Positions 46,903-61,566 of a DNA stretch of 64,000 bases are shown here, piece by piece. The position numbers and the translations under genes are program-made. The notes below the pieces were generated by a model. It had not been told where the DNA came from, made no database searches, and saw only the letters and a list, made by a program, of their open reading frames with translations. Every line of letters starts with the position of its first letter. Position 1 is the stretch's first letter. This stretch comes from Allantophomopsis cytisporea (taxonomy: Eukaryota; Ascomycota; Leotiomycetes; Phacidiales; Phacidiaceae). The stretch spans positions 62,001 through 126,000 of the forward strand of contig CP103020.1 of NCBI GenBank assembly GCA_024752435.1. The letters are read 5' to 3'.

Positions 46903-49900
46903 ATGGCGTCCTATCATTACGAATACCAGTACCCACCGCGGGTTGGCGAGCGCTCAAAATACAACAAATACACTGATAAAATACCGCAATATGAGCCGCA
47001 AGTCCCTAGGAAAACTCAGACAGATACCGAAGAGACAGTCGAGTCTACATTTGGATCCTCGATACAGAGACATGGGAGTCATTCCTCAGAATATATCAGC
47101 GAAGCCTCGGACGGATATGCCTATGGCATGACCAGGAGGGAATTTCTGTCAATAGCTAGACAGCGAAAAGAAAGTCTCGAGAGACAGGAATCGCCAAGAT
47201 CCGGTCTTTCAACAGCAAGCCAAGAACTGAAACCTAAACATACTCGAAATGTACTTCGAAGAAAACCTTCAAGCATTGCTCAACACGCGACTACCAGACA
47301 TCCAGAAAGGAAAGACTCAATACCGCCAGTACCGCAAGTGCAGGCAATACCCAATTTTTCAAGAAGTACCTCTGCGCCTACTCAGAGTCACCCCAGCTCT
47401 GGTCCTTGGAAACCCAGAAAAGAGACACCAAAGGACCAAGCAAACCCCAAGATCATCCCTGAGCTTGACAGATACAGAATTCGGGCAGAGCCTGTGAAGA
47501 ACAACACAAACAGAGTACCTCCTGTATTGCCTCATAAGATCTCTACACAAGACCTCCCACCACCAACCCCATCCTACTGGAACAGTAGTGGCCATAGTAG
47601 AAACAGCGGCTGCAGCGGCTACAGTGCAAGTGTAGCAACAAGATACTCTGAATCTCCTGGCCCAGGACCTTATAGTAGAGATACTACCCCATCATCAGTC
47701 GTGTCGCAATCTCCAGCGGTGAGTATACCTCTGAAAGCTACTTCACGGAGTATGAAACAAGCTAGTCCTACCCGTGGCAGGCCACCTCTTGCAAACTCGC
47801 GGTATCGCATACCATCAGACGACGAGCAGAGCGCTTCAGCCTTGAAAAGTGATGCTCTTCGGAAAGAAGTCTTACTTCCAGCTGCCCAGGTAGTCTCTCG
47901 GAAAGAAAAGAACTCCAAGAAGCCGAAGTTGTCAGATCCTCCTACTCCGCCAAGCCGGAAATCTTCCAACAACTTCTCGAGTCCCGGACGTGAACTGCAG
48001 CGCTCAGCATCTATTAGAGACGTTCGCCCAGCTAAGATTGCTGTTGCGGGCTCAACATCCACTTTAAGAGCATCCCCTGCAGAGACAGCACAGACCCAAG
48101 GCCGATCCAAGACAGCTCCACCCATACGACCAAGTCGAGAGGGAGCCCCAGATTTGATAGCCACCCTGGGCGATTCAATGACCGCTATCCAAGACAATTT
48201 AGCCACACTTGACACGCAAGTGGCGCATAGAATGGGTACTTCAACTGAGACTATACCGAGGAGCGCGGCCCCATCTCCGGCATCATCCACAACAAGCTCA
48301 AAGCCGCAATTCAGATCTCGTTTACCATCGAGAACTCGTACCCCCAGTCCAGCCGTTATACAAAGGCAACCGACTCCCGCTCTTTCAACGGCAACCGTGC
48401 AACCCGATGCGCGCCAGGGCCAAGCTCCAATGTTGTCTCGTCGCGACTCGATACGCAGTCCAAGTCCCACCACGAAACCATTGAAGTCTAGATTTGGTCT
48501 TTTTGGAAAGCGCACAAAGTCAGAAGACAATGGAAAGAAAGTTTTGAGAAAAGGACCCGCAGCTGGAACGGGCCATGAGGGATATGGAAAATATGCTCTT
48601 CACAATCGAAGTGAAAGCGTGAGTGGGGTCCCATTGACCTACGTTCGTCGTCTGAGCAACATTGTCACTTCACCGGGAAATTCTTCAATGACTTCGATGG
48701 ATTCTTTCCTATCCTCAAGGATGAGTCCTGTTGTCATTACCGGTGGAGGAGGAGGAGTTGCTGATAACCAGACTACTGGGTCCGAAATCGATCGAGAAAA
48801 TACTCCCGCACCATCTAACATCATGAGCCCAAGCGAAGTCTCATTAGCTTCGAGTAAAGCTGAGGCGAGGACGACGGTATGGCCTTCCGTGTCTAATCAT
48901 AAGCAAACCGAGCCAGCCGAGACATCTTCTGTCCAGCCCGCGAAGACCAAGAGACTTTCGAAATCGGACCACCGACTGCCAGAGCTGAGAGATTCTATCG
49001 CCGCAAGGAGGTCATTGACGAAACTGAAGACCTCTTCTCAGGAATCTAATCTACCGCAACCAATAGTTACATCTGCCCGTGGTTCTTCACCAGCAATCAA
49101 CTCAAACGATTCTAGTGTTAAACGCAACAAAATCAAGATGAAGCCTGATATGAGGTCCGATGAGGCGACTCTAGCTGATGAGATAACAAAGTTCAAAGCT
49201 CGTAAAGAGCGAAGCACGGAAAAAAAGTCAGAACGTGTCAAGAATCCAAGAAGATGGAATTTCTTCATGCGAGCACAAGGTGCTGGGAAAAAAGAAGGGG
49301 AAGTCACGGTTGGTGGCAGCAGAGAAGAGAGAACTGTAGCGCATTATGCTATGTTGGATTTTGCAGAGCAAGCTGATATGGAAAACGAGCTTGGAATTGA
49401 TGAAGTCATGAGAGAGATCAGGGATTCTGAATTGGCAGACTCCGTCAAAGAGGCACCAAGAGAAGAACAGGGTACTGAGCCAAGTACTCCGGTTTCATCA
49501 ACGTCTGAAGTGACTGCACCCGTAACGCCACCGATGATACCGCAGGATCCGCCGAAGCAGCCACCGCCGAATCTTCCAATTCCTCCTCGACCAAGTAGAC
49601 TTGCTCAAGTTGGTAGAATCCCACAAGTTGTCTCGCGTCCAAAACGAAACTCGAAATCGTTCTCGCCATCATTCGCCAGACGAAGCTTTCACAGTACAAT
49701 CCCGGAAGTCTCAGTTGACACCAGGTCTATTGATCAACCTAGATTTGTTGGTGAAGATGGCCTTGAAATACCTGCTAGTCTTGGTGAATCTTCTTCTGGT
49801 GACTTCAGTCAGCAGAGAAAATCTTCTCAATCATCGCATCAATCACAGCAGGAATTTCTAAGGATGTCTTTACATGGGAGCCAGGTGACTACAAGCACCA

Positions 49901-51302
49901 GCTCTAATGGGAAGAGCTATGAGGGAACTACTGCAATTATACCGAGGAAAAGTCAGGAGTTGATGGAGGATGAAGTGTGGGATGAGTATGATGATCTGCT
50001 TGAGGAAGGTGAGAATCAACTTGAGTTGCCTTCGGCAACCTCGTCCGAGGGACAACCTTTCCGCTACGAAAATTATGGGCAACTCAAAAGGGAGGAGGAA
50101 GACAGTATGATCGGTGAAATCAGAATTGGTATGGAGGAAGACGTAGTACAACAGAACGCCAGCAGTGCAGAGTTCGACATCCGGTTTAAAGACGCAGTCA
50201 ATGCTGCACCAACGCCGACGACACCCCTCTCCTTTGCCGAATTCATATCTGGTTATGGAGACCGCAACAACAGCCATTCTCTCAGCAGACGCACTTCGAT
50301 GATGTCTAGTCACTCCAATTCTCCCTCAATTGGGAATCGTTCTAGGTTCTCTAGCATCTCCGAGCGATCCCCGCTGGCTCAGGTGAATTTAAGGGTTGGC
50401 AGCATGACAGTCAGTAAATGGCTTACCTTCGGTCACGTTCTCTTCAGTCCTGCCCGCGACTCTATTCCTGCTGAAAACTCCAATATCGAGTTTCGGGTCT
50501 TGGTCATCGACGGACTTGGAAACGGTAGGCTCCATCAACCTCCCAAATTAAGACAAGAAATACTGACTCTCCCATCACAGATGACTGGTCATTTTATGCC
50601 TCCGAAACCTACCCCTCAGCAACATTCTACAATCTCTCTCCTTCCATCGCCCCTACCGGTACTCCCTCTCCACACCTTCCAACGTCGCCTCCAAACCATA
50701 TCCAAGTCCAGCATTTCTCCCTCGCCTCCCCATTCCCTTTCAAAAACTCTTACTTCAACGCCGTTATCCTCCGCTTCCCGCCCTCCTCATCCCCATCTAC
50801 ATACCGCACACTTGTCGCCGAAGCAAAGCGTACACTGAAACCGGGTGGGCATCTGGAGATGAGTATTCTCGATCTGGATATGGTGAACATGGGCCCGCGC
50901 ACGCGTCGTGCGGTCAGGAATCTGAAGGTTGATCTTTCAGCAAAGCAACGCGATCTCACACCTACTGGTGACACGATGATGCGGTTACTTGGCGAGAGCA
51001 AATTCGAGGGTGTGAAAAGTTGCGTGGTTGGAATTCCAGTTGCGCATGATATTGGACGGAAGAGTCTAGTGGTTGGGAGGGAGGAGAGTCTTGTTGAGCT
51101 TATGCGTGGCGAGGGGAAGGAGGAGGGGATTTTGAGAATGGTTGGGAAGGTGGGGAGGTGGTGGTGGACGAGAGTTTATGAGGGACGAGGAGTTTGGGGT
51201 GAACGTGGAGTGTTGAAAGAGTGTGAAGAGTGGGGAACTGGATTCAAGCTGCTTGTTGCTTATGCGAGGAAACCGGTGAGGGGCAGAGGTGTTAGTGTTT
51301 AG
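46903..51302 (+). CDS. 1447-aa disordered protein with C-terminal methyltransferase-like domain
   Basis: Two exons are inferred: 46903-50524 and 50581-51302, with a 56-bp intron (50525-50580; donor GTAGGC, acceptor CACAG). The first exon alone encodes 1207 residues that are mostly disordered: Ser/Pro/Thr/Arg-rich, with many SP/TP and RRxS-like sites, and a few folded or helical-looking islands (ADEITKFKARKERSTEKKSE, then NPRRWNFFMRAQ). After about residue 1170 the sequence becomes globular: KWLTFGHVLFSP, then FRVLVIDGLGN|DDWSFYASE in place of SAM-binding motif I. FNAVILRFPPSS follows, then RTLKPGGHLEMSILDLDM, a typical class I methyltransferase post-motif, and a C-terminal FKLLVAYARKP strand. 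Enzymatic activity is not assured because motif I departs from the usual GxGxG. Without splicing the frame continues to 50838 with an unrelated tail, so the intron decides the domain. Confidence 0.83.
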
Positions 51303-54300
51303 TTGTGTAGGTTTGTGTGGGGGTTCTTTTCTTGTTGATATTTTGGATTAAGGGTTGAAGGGTAATGAGTATTGGGTGCTGGGTGTTGGGTGCTGTTGTG
51401 GATATGGATTTGGTTTGCATGCATCAGGGGATCAGAGAAATGGCGCGAGCCTGTCCGTATTGTTCTTGGATGGTTATGATTGGGAGCGAGGAGCATGGCA
51501 GGCTGGGTACTGGTTATGACTTGTGGATTAGGTAATTAGGTTATGATGTTATGAAGTATGAAGTATGAATCAATATTATTATGACATATAATTCAAATTC
51601 TTTTATCATTAGAAATCTGGTATCGCAGTATTCACACAGGGATTGTAGAATCAAAGGCACCTGTGATATACCTTGTAATTCACGTAACTTGAAGATTCGA
51701 AAATGGAAAGAACCATAGACATATAGTCCATCGGCAAAATGATCTTGAGTATTTTCATATTCATCCAAATCTCTCAAATCAATATAACCAACTATTTCCT
51801 TTCACTCTGGAGAATCTTTTCTTCACATTTTCATACAACCTCCTAATACTTAACCAAATAACTTCCGTATCGCGTAGTATAATATTAGTAGAAGACATGC
51901 TACTCAACCATAGCAATCTCAAACGACAAGAAAACTACTAAGATATATTCTCAAGCCTATCTAAGCTTCTGGACCGGGTGCTTATCGACGAGGATATCGA
52001 TATCGACCGTGAGTATGGAAACGAGCCCTCAACAAGAGCAGCTGCGAGTTCTGCTCTACATGTTCTCAGCGCGGTCTTGGACTAGCTGATCTGGTATTCT
52101 TGGTAACTTATTATAGGTAGGGACCGCTGAATTGCTGTATATCGTTGACACTATGGTAATAATAGTGGACTTGGTGAGTTTAGGTTATGTTGTTTTTGCT
52201 TTGTGAGTTGTGTTGGTAGTATGGTTATGAAAAGATAAACAAATTGCTAGGAATCTGTAGGCCGATAATACTGTTATAGTAGAAATAGAACTAAGGGATA
52301 GAGGAAAAGAGCAGTGAGATGCGAGAGTTGAGGACGAGAGGTTAAGAGATTGGATGGGACACAGGGAGGATTGTGTCGGTAGTAAGTCATCCTTCAGAGA
52401 GTCTTCAAGAAGTAGCGACTTTAGATGCTGTGTCTGTCTGTAATCAAGATGTCGTTGAACTCCTATAGAAGCTAAATCCATTCAATGTTCCATAAGCATT
52501 GGAGCACCGCCTTTAATTCCCTGAGTCCCTTCAAGTCATTCGGGTTATGGGTAACGAGCGGCGTTGTTATTCCAGAATAGATCATACAAGGTAATTCTGA
52601 GAGTTCGTAGATTACATATCTTAGCCAAGTTACCAATCGCCGCGTAACAATCTGCGGTTATCCAATTGTTTGTAATATCCGTGACATATGAGGTAGCAGA
52701 TCTGTCGATGCTCTTGATACACATGTCAGAGTAGTATCAACCAGGAAAGAGGAATGAGTTTCGGAAACATATTGTTCCCCTCTTTGAGCGCATCTATCTT
52801 GGCACAATCCGAAGAGGGTGATAAGTGACAGATAGTAACACTCTTAGAAACTTTCTCGTGACATCATAATCGTTGAGCTCGCGCCTGTTAACATCAATGG
52901 GATTGTCGGTAAGTAGAGCGTGCTCAAGATTCCAATTCTCAGCTTAGATAGTAACTGTAAGATTTGGATTGGGCTGCTTGTCTACCTTCAAAAAGTCGGA
53001 TCTGGAACCAAATATCAGACTTTGTTACTTTCATGAGCTCTACTGGGATTCCATGGCGTAATTGGAGGGCTTGGTATGATTCCAGATGGGTGATCATAGA
53101 ACGAGTGAATTTCCGTTGCCTATGTTAGAATTAGACAAGGCTGACTGGTTTTTATCTCAGCTGTATGTTTCGGCTTGAGTAGTCATGAAGAATCTCTTGG
53201 GCATACTCCTCTTTACAATGTCTAGATCAAAGTAGTAAGTATGGTGGCGATGCTAGGTATTGCGGCAATATCTGCGATGGTGGCGAGATGGATGAAAAAG
53301 ACAAGTAAGCATCATTAGACGTACTTGAGAAAACAATTTGGATGACTGTCTTGGATCATTGGCAGTAATTTCAATGTCAGAAGAGAGGTGATTTGTAAAG
53401 ACACATGGCTCGGTACTTCCAGTGGTAAAAGTAGCTAAATATCTTCAGGTTCTGCAGTCACGGGTTCAAGAGATCGATGAGGATGGCCAGCAAGAATGTT
53501 GATAGAAATTTACGAGGCGTAGAATTTTTGGTTTCTCAAATGTATATAGTATCTACAATAGACTTGTAACTACCTCAGTGTATACCTGCACTGCACACTC
53601 CAAGCAAACATCCTGTCGTCCTCAAACGCAGTACAATCTGCATTTCACACGTGAGATCAAAGCTACCTAATACAAAAGTAATAATGTGAAAGAGACAGAC
53701 ACAAGTCAAGCATGTGTTTCCACGCTCAGCGGGACAACACAAACTCCAGATGCTGTCATGGCCATCGAAGTCAATGAACGCCAAAAGCCATTGTCGATGC
53801 TCTTCAATCCCATCGCTATCAACAAAACAGATGAGAACTCCGTCACTAACCTGCCCACCAACTGATCTCGATCCGCAAATGCATAAACGGTGCAAACGCC
53901 CACATCAACCTAACCTGAAACGCGCTTCCAGTCAAACAAAATCCTTCGAGGCAGAATGTCATTTAACCGCCACTACCATACACATCAGACGAGACAACTC
54001 AAGGCGAATCCTACGAAGGAAAAGGCCCCGGCTTCTCGAGCACAGGCACCATTACCCACCGCCTGACCTGTGACCGTGGAGCTTCTGCGTGACTGCACGG
54101 TGAAAAGTATGAAGAGTGGACAGAGAGAGACTTGCAGCGTGTTTCAAATGTCTCTGTCGATCTTTCCGCCGATCGGGATCGAAATCGAAGCTGGTGCCGA
54201 CATCGACGTGCCACGATACGCGATGAGGCAGCTTGATCTTCGGGATCGTCGGGACGTGCGATGCGATGCGCGTGGTGCGTGGATGAAGGATGGGGCTGGA

Positions 54301-57300
54301 GGATAGGGCTGTGTATGGCGTAAAACGTAGGTAGTCACGAGGATTTTGTGCACGAAGATGAGGATGTGGTAGTATGTAAATAGAACATTATTATACGGAA
54401 AAGCGGAGGGTAGATCGTGATGTTGAGAGAGACGGATTTATATTGATGCAAATGAGTATCTTGAAAACTTGAAAATAGCTACTTACTATACCACGAGTCA
54501 CCTATAGAATATTTTTAGAACTTTCCATACAGCTTCAGTTTTCAAAATCCAATCACACGATGCGATCGAGGTTCTCAACCAGGACTATCATGTATCCAAT
54601 GATCCTCAGGGTCCGAGTCCGCACTTGACTCCATGACGATCAACCGCAAAAGCATCACTACGATCGCCAACCAGTCTGTCCTGACTCTTCACCGTCACTC
54701 CGACAATGGCCAGCAGAGCAAGGATGCACGCGCTGGAGAAATTAAAGCGTCGTGCACCGCGTTGGCACGATGTGGACGAGGAAACAAGGTCGGGTCTGTG
54801 CGCTTGGGATATGTACCATGACGTGACGCCTCCTCATCCATGCGTTCGATGCACTGACGTTGAGCTAGAGACTGAAGGAGACCTCGACGATCAGAGGACC
54901 GGATTGTGAAATGCCATGAGTGAGTGCATAAGAAGCCGAGGGATGCATGTGTAGAGCGCATGTGTAACGTCGTGCATGTTGGGTTGAAGGCACGGTCAGA
55001 TGTCACGGGATGAATTATCCAAGATATTATTGCATGGGGCGTCGTGGCATCGTGGATGAGAACGGTGAGAACAAGGTCTGCCGCTATCTGCTGTGAATTA
55101 CGGCCACTGAAGGAAAGCAGGGAGGGCCAGACTTCTCTGCAAACGGACAAACAGACAAACAGACAAATAACAACAATTATAGCCTCACTTTTGGCTAAAT
55201 CCATCATGACAGAATGTTGCCAAAACTAACGAATCGCGCGCAAAGGATTCGTATGGGCTTTGTACAACTGCATGAAAAGAATATGCATGCCTTCACGCGA
55301 ATACGCTGATGAGCTGGATGACTAGTTAGTAATCTCTTCCTCTTCAAGCGCGATCGTGATATTCAGCCCCATTGCGTAGCAACAAGCAAGTGGAAGAGAA
55401 ATAGAATACGCGTTAGCCATCTAGCTCGAAACCTGGAAGCACAATCGAAGACGAGGATCGATACGAATATCATACGATATTGTCCGCTACTTGCTTTCGC
55501 ATAAGTTCGGACTGTGCAGAGGAACATGGTACTTGAATTTGATAGATACGGTACCGTATTGTGGCATCTACCATGGTAAGAGTAGGGTACAGACGAGAAG
55601 TAAACAAGGTAATCGATTCGATTCGATCTACTTACTTTAGATGTAGAATTATGGGCAATGTTGGAATCTGCAGAGAACAAACCCATAAAACATTTGCACC
55701 TGCAAGACTCCTGCAAAGACGCATCAACTGTTTGCATCGAAGCTAAAGCACTCGTTTCCAGGTCTTGATATGCCAGCAATCCATTATGGCATTCGAGATA
55801 TTTCACAACATTGAATATTGAATATTGAATAATGAATATACTACTCGAATACACCAGTAAATAATGAATTTTATTATGACGAATAAACTAGTCCTAGAAA
55901 AAAAAATCGTAACTATTGATATTCTCCCTTCTCGGAATATCGTCACTATCCCTTTCCGAGGATTCCGAAAAGCCACCCGGCGATGCACCAGTGCAAGTCT
56001 GAGATCTCTCCGAGATATACGCCTTGATCTACCAAGCACTACTGGAATAGCTGCAGAGAGTGAGGGATTAATAAACAAAAGTTCGTCGACATCGATGTGT
56101 ATGCTGACGTGCCTGTGATGGCCGTTAAGAACAAATGGCTGATTTAGTAAGTAACTATTGGGAGAATGGGCGTGCAAATTCAAGGTGTGGCTATGACGGT
56201 TGGCGGTTGCGGAGTTGATGAGGAGGACCCTGCATCTGAAGGGTATCTGTATGATTGTTTGAGAAGAAGGAAAAAAATGCTGGTATACTGTGAGTAAGGG
56301 TTCATACTGCAGAGTAGTTACTCAATATGGAGATATGTTGATCTCAGCAAGAATTGTCGGCTCGTTGCTCAGGTGTTTTTGATATACAAAGTCATTAACG
56401 ATACCCTGATGTCATACTGTACGCAGTACATATGTATGTACGTGCAGTTACGAATCCTCATCGTGTACTCAATTACTTGACCTCGACCAAACAACTCCAT
56501 AGCCTCCACGACCATACGCGTCTTTACAGCCCTTTCTCGCACAAGTACCTCCTCTCGAGATCGCCCTCAAACCACCTCCTACATAGCATCCACGCAAGCT
56601 CAACACTCGGCGTTGACCAGCATTCTCCGACATCGACGCAACATTCAACAGATACGGAATCCGAGCAACCGAGCAAGCCGAGCTTCCACCAAAGAAAAAG
56701 TCAATCACTTACATACTGCGCGTACATCCATACTGTAGCACCAGGGACACGCAGCACAGTAACCACAGCATTACGCTACGCGACCCTACGCGACCCCGTC
56801 GTGTCTCAATCAGCCCCCTGTACATTGCGCGATGTGGTCTGCAGCACCGACGCTGAGCCCCAGCAGGCAGCAAACAATCCAGCGTGACCGAACTTTGACG
56901 TGCGTACAATACACACGGAGGGGACAATATCGCTGAGGAGTTTCTGCTGGGGTGACGCGGTGGGGAAGAGGACTCTCGTGCCGTAATTGCAGATGCAACA
57001 GCATGCCGCGCGTGCTTCTGGCATTTTGGGCAGTCAATGGAGCTGGTGGGAGTGGACGCTGAGATGCCGGATGCCGGATGCCGTTTTCTCATTCATATGG
57101 TTGTGTTGGTGTGCGAGTACTGCGTAAGCTATACACTTCAATTGAGACTTGCATTGTGTAGAGTATTGCACGGATCGCGGATGAACTGGAGGCGGCCGCT
57201 GGGCGAGTGAGGAGAGTGAGCCCGCACTGACGGGCGTTCACGCTCGGTCGTAGGGTGATCTGCGTAAGTGCCGACGACAGATACTGTACTATGCTCACTA

Positions 57301-60300
57301 TGCAGAGGGTGAATAATACTACGACGCGCCAAACGCTTCAGTACTGATATTGTGACGGCAATGAGTAGGATGGTTTATAAGCAGGGGGGAATATTCTGTG
57401 TCAACGTGGTACACGTGAGTGAGTCACTGGCAGCGAGTTTGTCAGATAGTGAAGATTGAGTTTGCAGCTTAGGTGCCGTGCTTAGCAATGAGAGCGGGGA
57501 TAATTACATGTCAATCCGGGGTTAATGGGGATTGGCATCTTCTCCCCTTTAGCATCGTTACGCAGTAGATATACCCATGTTGAATAAGGAGAACTTTGAA
57601 TTTGCCTACCGGACCTTATTGTGTACAATGCCGCGAGTGCTTTTGCGTAGTATTGCGAAGTAAAGTACGCATATGGATAAGTATGACAAGACTACGGTAT
57701 TCGATGCCGAGAGGCGGTTCGCTGTTTTCATCTTCGTATTCATCCATAGGGAGTATCTATCCTCCGAATCAACGAATCAAGTCCCAAAGTCAAGTAACTC
57801 TCCCTTTTCCTTCACTCGGATTGCCGATCTAGTGCGAGGTACGAGAAGATAGTCCATCAAGTCAACAAACAAGGCACAGTTAAGCTTCCTGTGCCACCGA
57901 CTTAGCATGAGTCAGTCCTACATATCATCTTGAATAATACTCAACACCCAGCGATCAACAACCAGCAGCAACATACCTCCCTCGCGCAATACCGCATCCG
58001 GCCTAGAAAACTCTACAGATCTACGCAGTAAAGCATGTCAACCTTATCCCCTAGAGCATCTCAGTAGCCCTCGCACAGCACCCACATCGCATCTCGCACA
58101 CCACAGCATAGCCAGCCGCGCCAAAGCCGCGCCCACAAGCATCGATGTGCGAGTCTTGAAGGGCGATGGCGCCGCCTGGCTGCTCGCGCCAACCAGCCCT
58201 TTCGCCCTTCCGCCCTTCCGCCCTATCACGCCCGTCTCAGATGCGTCAGTCACCCGCGTCGAGTTGGTGAATCGAGGATGGTTTCTGCGTTTGCCATGTG
58301 ACTGATGGGCGGCGGCTGCGCGCCCGTGACGGGACTTTTCATGTGAGGGCTTGGAGGGAGGCCCATCACGAGCGGATGTGCCGTGTGATGGGAGATTGGG
58401 GTGGGGGTTTCTTGCGTGGTTCGTGCTCGTGGGGTGGGTGATGATGCTGGGAGTGTAGATTTATATCGTGGTGTTTTATGCGTGCGTGGAATGTTTGATG
58501 TTTGGGGGTGGGATCGTGGTGTTGGATGCGGTTGAGTGAGAGGTTCATTGATGTGGCCCGTGGTAGGGCACGGTGCTTTGGGGATGTAGCGAGTTGGGGA
58601 TACAGTGATTGTGGAGTAGTGGAGAGGTTATCATTGACTTTATGAGCTGATGTTTTGATACGTAGGATTGGAGTCCATCAAAGGATGAGCTGAAAAGAGA
58701 ATTCAGGGTGGTTCAGAGTCAAAGTGGATATTCAAATTCAATATTTATGAATGTTTCATACAAGGTGGCTGATACGGTTGATTAATTCGTGGGAATAAAG
58801 ATCAATAACGTCAATATTTATAGATCGCTGACTTGATTCACGTCTCTCGTTGCAGGGAATAATCCATAAGATCAGCAATCAGTTCTCAGAGATGATAAAT
58901 CTCCACTAATTTGGACATCTGGCACCTGAATAGTACTTGTTTTTTTGAAGCTGGCCGATGAGATAAACAATTGATTGACACGTCAAGGCCTCATAAAAAG
59001 CGGGCTGATGATAATGGATTTCTCTTTTCTCTTCGGGAATATGGATATGTCAGCGGATCATCATGGCCTCGCCCTGCTTAGAAATATTCCCCTTACTGCG
59101 AGTCAAAGGAGAAGCTTCAAGGTTACTGATAGCAGATGAGGCATGTGTACGTACATGAATAGCATCATGGCTGACACAGTTTGACAATAATATTGAGAGG
59201 AGTCATCACGAAGGACTTTGTAAGTAGTACGTGATATTTCCGATTCATGCCTCGAGAAGAGCATTCATGTCAGTGGAGACAAACCTCAAGGTCAAAACAA
59301 AGACAGTCTGCCAAGACATGGACACTCATGCAGTGACAGTGACAGGCTGGTTTGTGGTTGTAATGGTGATTGTGGAAGTCCACCCAATATCGCCACACTT
59401 AATCTTATCATCAATCCCACACAGACCCCACAAGCCCAACTCCAAACGCATCGAAACTCAAACGCGCAATGCGAAAATAAAGTGAGAAGGTCAAACAAAT
59501 TCCTGGCCTCTCGATACGACGGTATAATTATTCTTATTCGCGATGAGATTCACGATGGTGACGCCGATGCGATTTAATATCCACCCGCCCACATTTCCAT
59601 CTACTGCATACGTCCACCCCACTTGCTCTTGTCCTTGCTCGAGTGTCATCGTGAGTATGGCAATCGACACTTGAACTCTACTGCGTACATGGTATATGCC
59701 TCAGTCACCAAGAATATAGCATTTCGATGGTCATGGATGAGCTACGCAGGACAGTAGCAGAGGAACTTGAAAGTCAACCTGGACAAGAAAAGCTCACGAG
59801 GACATCGCCATGCGCGTGCATCATCGTCGATGCAAAAGCACACACAGTAGCAATAGCGGAGCACGACTCCGTATATCTTCTGCATATGCCATGAGACGCA
59901 GGAAAGGAGAATCGTCGATGGAGGCAAGCATGGACATTACAACAACCATACCAATAGCCATAGCACCAGTAGTAGCCTCTCACACGTCTGCTTCGATTCG
60001 AATTTCCACGCTTCCCTTCATCTTACAAGCAAGATGCATCGAATGAGAAATATGCATAGCGGGAGCCAAGAGCGACTAATTCACGGCCATATTCAAGCAA
60101 TTGTAGGTGATTCTCTCCAACCACACTCCCAGAAATCAAAATCGCCACAAGTCACGTTGCCAGATTCGCAGCCTAAGGTGTCGCCAACTTCAATGCATTG
60201 TGAGCTGCGATCGAGCTTTTGGCCAGAGATCTGGACTCTGGTCCATGACTTTGAACGCGCTACTTTGCCTGGCATGTCCTTGGCCTGCCTTGGTACGCCT

Positions 60301-60560
60301 GTCTCTTATGGTCTGCGCTTCTTTTGGTGTAGGTAGCGGGAGCCTGGCGTGTCTGGCTTGAATGGCGTTGGAGCTTGTGAGCTGGGCTGCGAGCTTGGAA
60401 GCTTGGCCTTGGGCTTGCGGAGGGAGTGTTGGGCTTGGAGCATGTTGTTGGAAAAGTGAACGAGTGGACGAGTGGACGAGTGCACAGATGCTCGAGCCAT
60501 TTTCTTGCTCGCTTTGGTGCTGCTTGGCTGAAAGGTTTTCTCCGGACTGTGACCGTTCTG

Positions 60561-60580
60561 TGAGTGAGTGAGTGAGTGAC
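60561..60580. repeat. (GTGA)n microsatellite
   Basis: Five TGAG/GTGA units, the second such run in the window. Confidence 0.9.
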
Positions 60581-61396
60581 TGGCTGGCGGTATTGTGTTT
60601 GTGTTGCGGAAATTTTCTGCATGGAAATGGTGAGAAGGTGCTAGATATGGGGTGCATCGTGTACCTTGCAGCTGTGGTGCGGTTCTTGGGGTGCAGGTAG
60701 GAGGAATAGTGCTGTGTGGCTTCGGAGACCCTTCTAATCAATGAATGGCAATGGTTTACGTAGTAGAGCAAGGCATCACCATGTATTGGTGATAATAATC
60801 TTCTTTTGCCCATATTGGGTAATAGATAAGGGACCTAGTCCTTGAGTCTTTTCAGGTCCACCCTCGACTCATCATTGAAATCCTCTTACATGGAAAGCGA
60901 ACCTCACCGAAAAGACCACATATTCAAACAGCACGATACAGCTTAATCAAGCAACGCATCTGAAACATTGTTTCCACGCAGATTCTATGAATACCTGAAC
61001 ATCCGCCTTGACCCTTGGCACCTTGCCCTTGGCTCTTGGCCTTTTTCCCCAGGAAATTGAAGAGGCAGTCGACAGTTGTAGCCTTTGGACTGAGACATAC
61101 CTTGCACGTACTGTCACTTGATGCTAGCCCTTACCTGCATCGATACAGATTGGCGATGATCTCGTTTATTCTTGGGGGTTTTGGCTGGGTAGGGGAGGGT
61201 ATTAGGCAAGTCTGGACTCTATTTGAGGGTACTTGTGTGCTGAGGCTGGGGATTATTGCTGGGGATTACTGCTGGGATCACTGCTGAAGACTAGGTATCG
61301 ACCCATGTTGGATTCTGCAGAGAGCGGATTGTCAAGCATGGATTGAGATGAGAATTGAAGATTCCATGAATAGATAGGAAGCGAGGGAATATCCTA

Positions 61397-61433
61397 AACA
61401 AGAATGAACAAGAATGAACAAGAATGAACAAGA
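61397..61433. repeat. 10-bp tandem repeat (AACAAGAATG)n
   Basis: Three perfect 10-bp units plus flanking partial units. Confidence 0.93.
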
Positions 61434-61541
61434 GGGGTCTTCTCTTCTCCAGGGATTATTTCCTTGTTTGTGGTACTATTCATGGATGAGGAAGATGAGG
61501 AAGATAATCATGAGTATGAGTAGAGTAAACAGAGTTGACGT

Positions 61542-61566
61542 GGTTGAGTTGAGTTGAGTTGAGTAG
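61542..61566. repeat. (GAGTT)n short tandem repeat
   Basis: About four and a half GAGTT units. Confidence 0.9.

Noticed and set aside
47670..48530. 286-codon antisense frame within the 1447-aa gene
   Set aside because: It lies wholly opposite a long Ser/Pro-rich exon whose composition suppresses stops on the other strand; no domain.
50525..50838. Read-through end of the long frame beginning at 46903
   Set aside because: The unspliced tail is low-complexity and unrelated; removing the 56-bp intron gives a coherent methyltransferase-like domain instead.
53400..53480. tRNA-like stretch with a GGTTCAAG B-box-like sequence
   Set aside because: The T stem and acceptor stem do not pair and no clean anticodon arm can be drawn; at most a relic.
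53575..54353. Cluster of short frames on both strands, possible small gene
   Set aside because: No exon chain with consistent splice phase or known motif could be assembled.
60190..60813. 207-codon minus-strand frame
   Set aside because: It includes an SLTHSLT stretch created by a GTGA microsatellite, and competes with other open frames over the same DNA.
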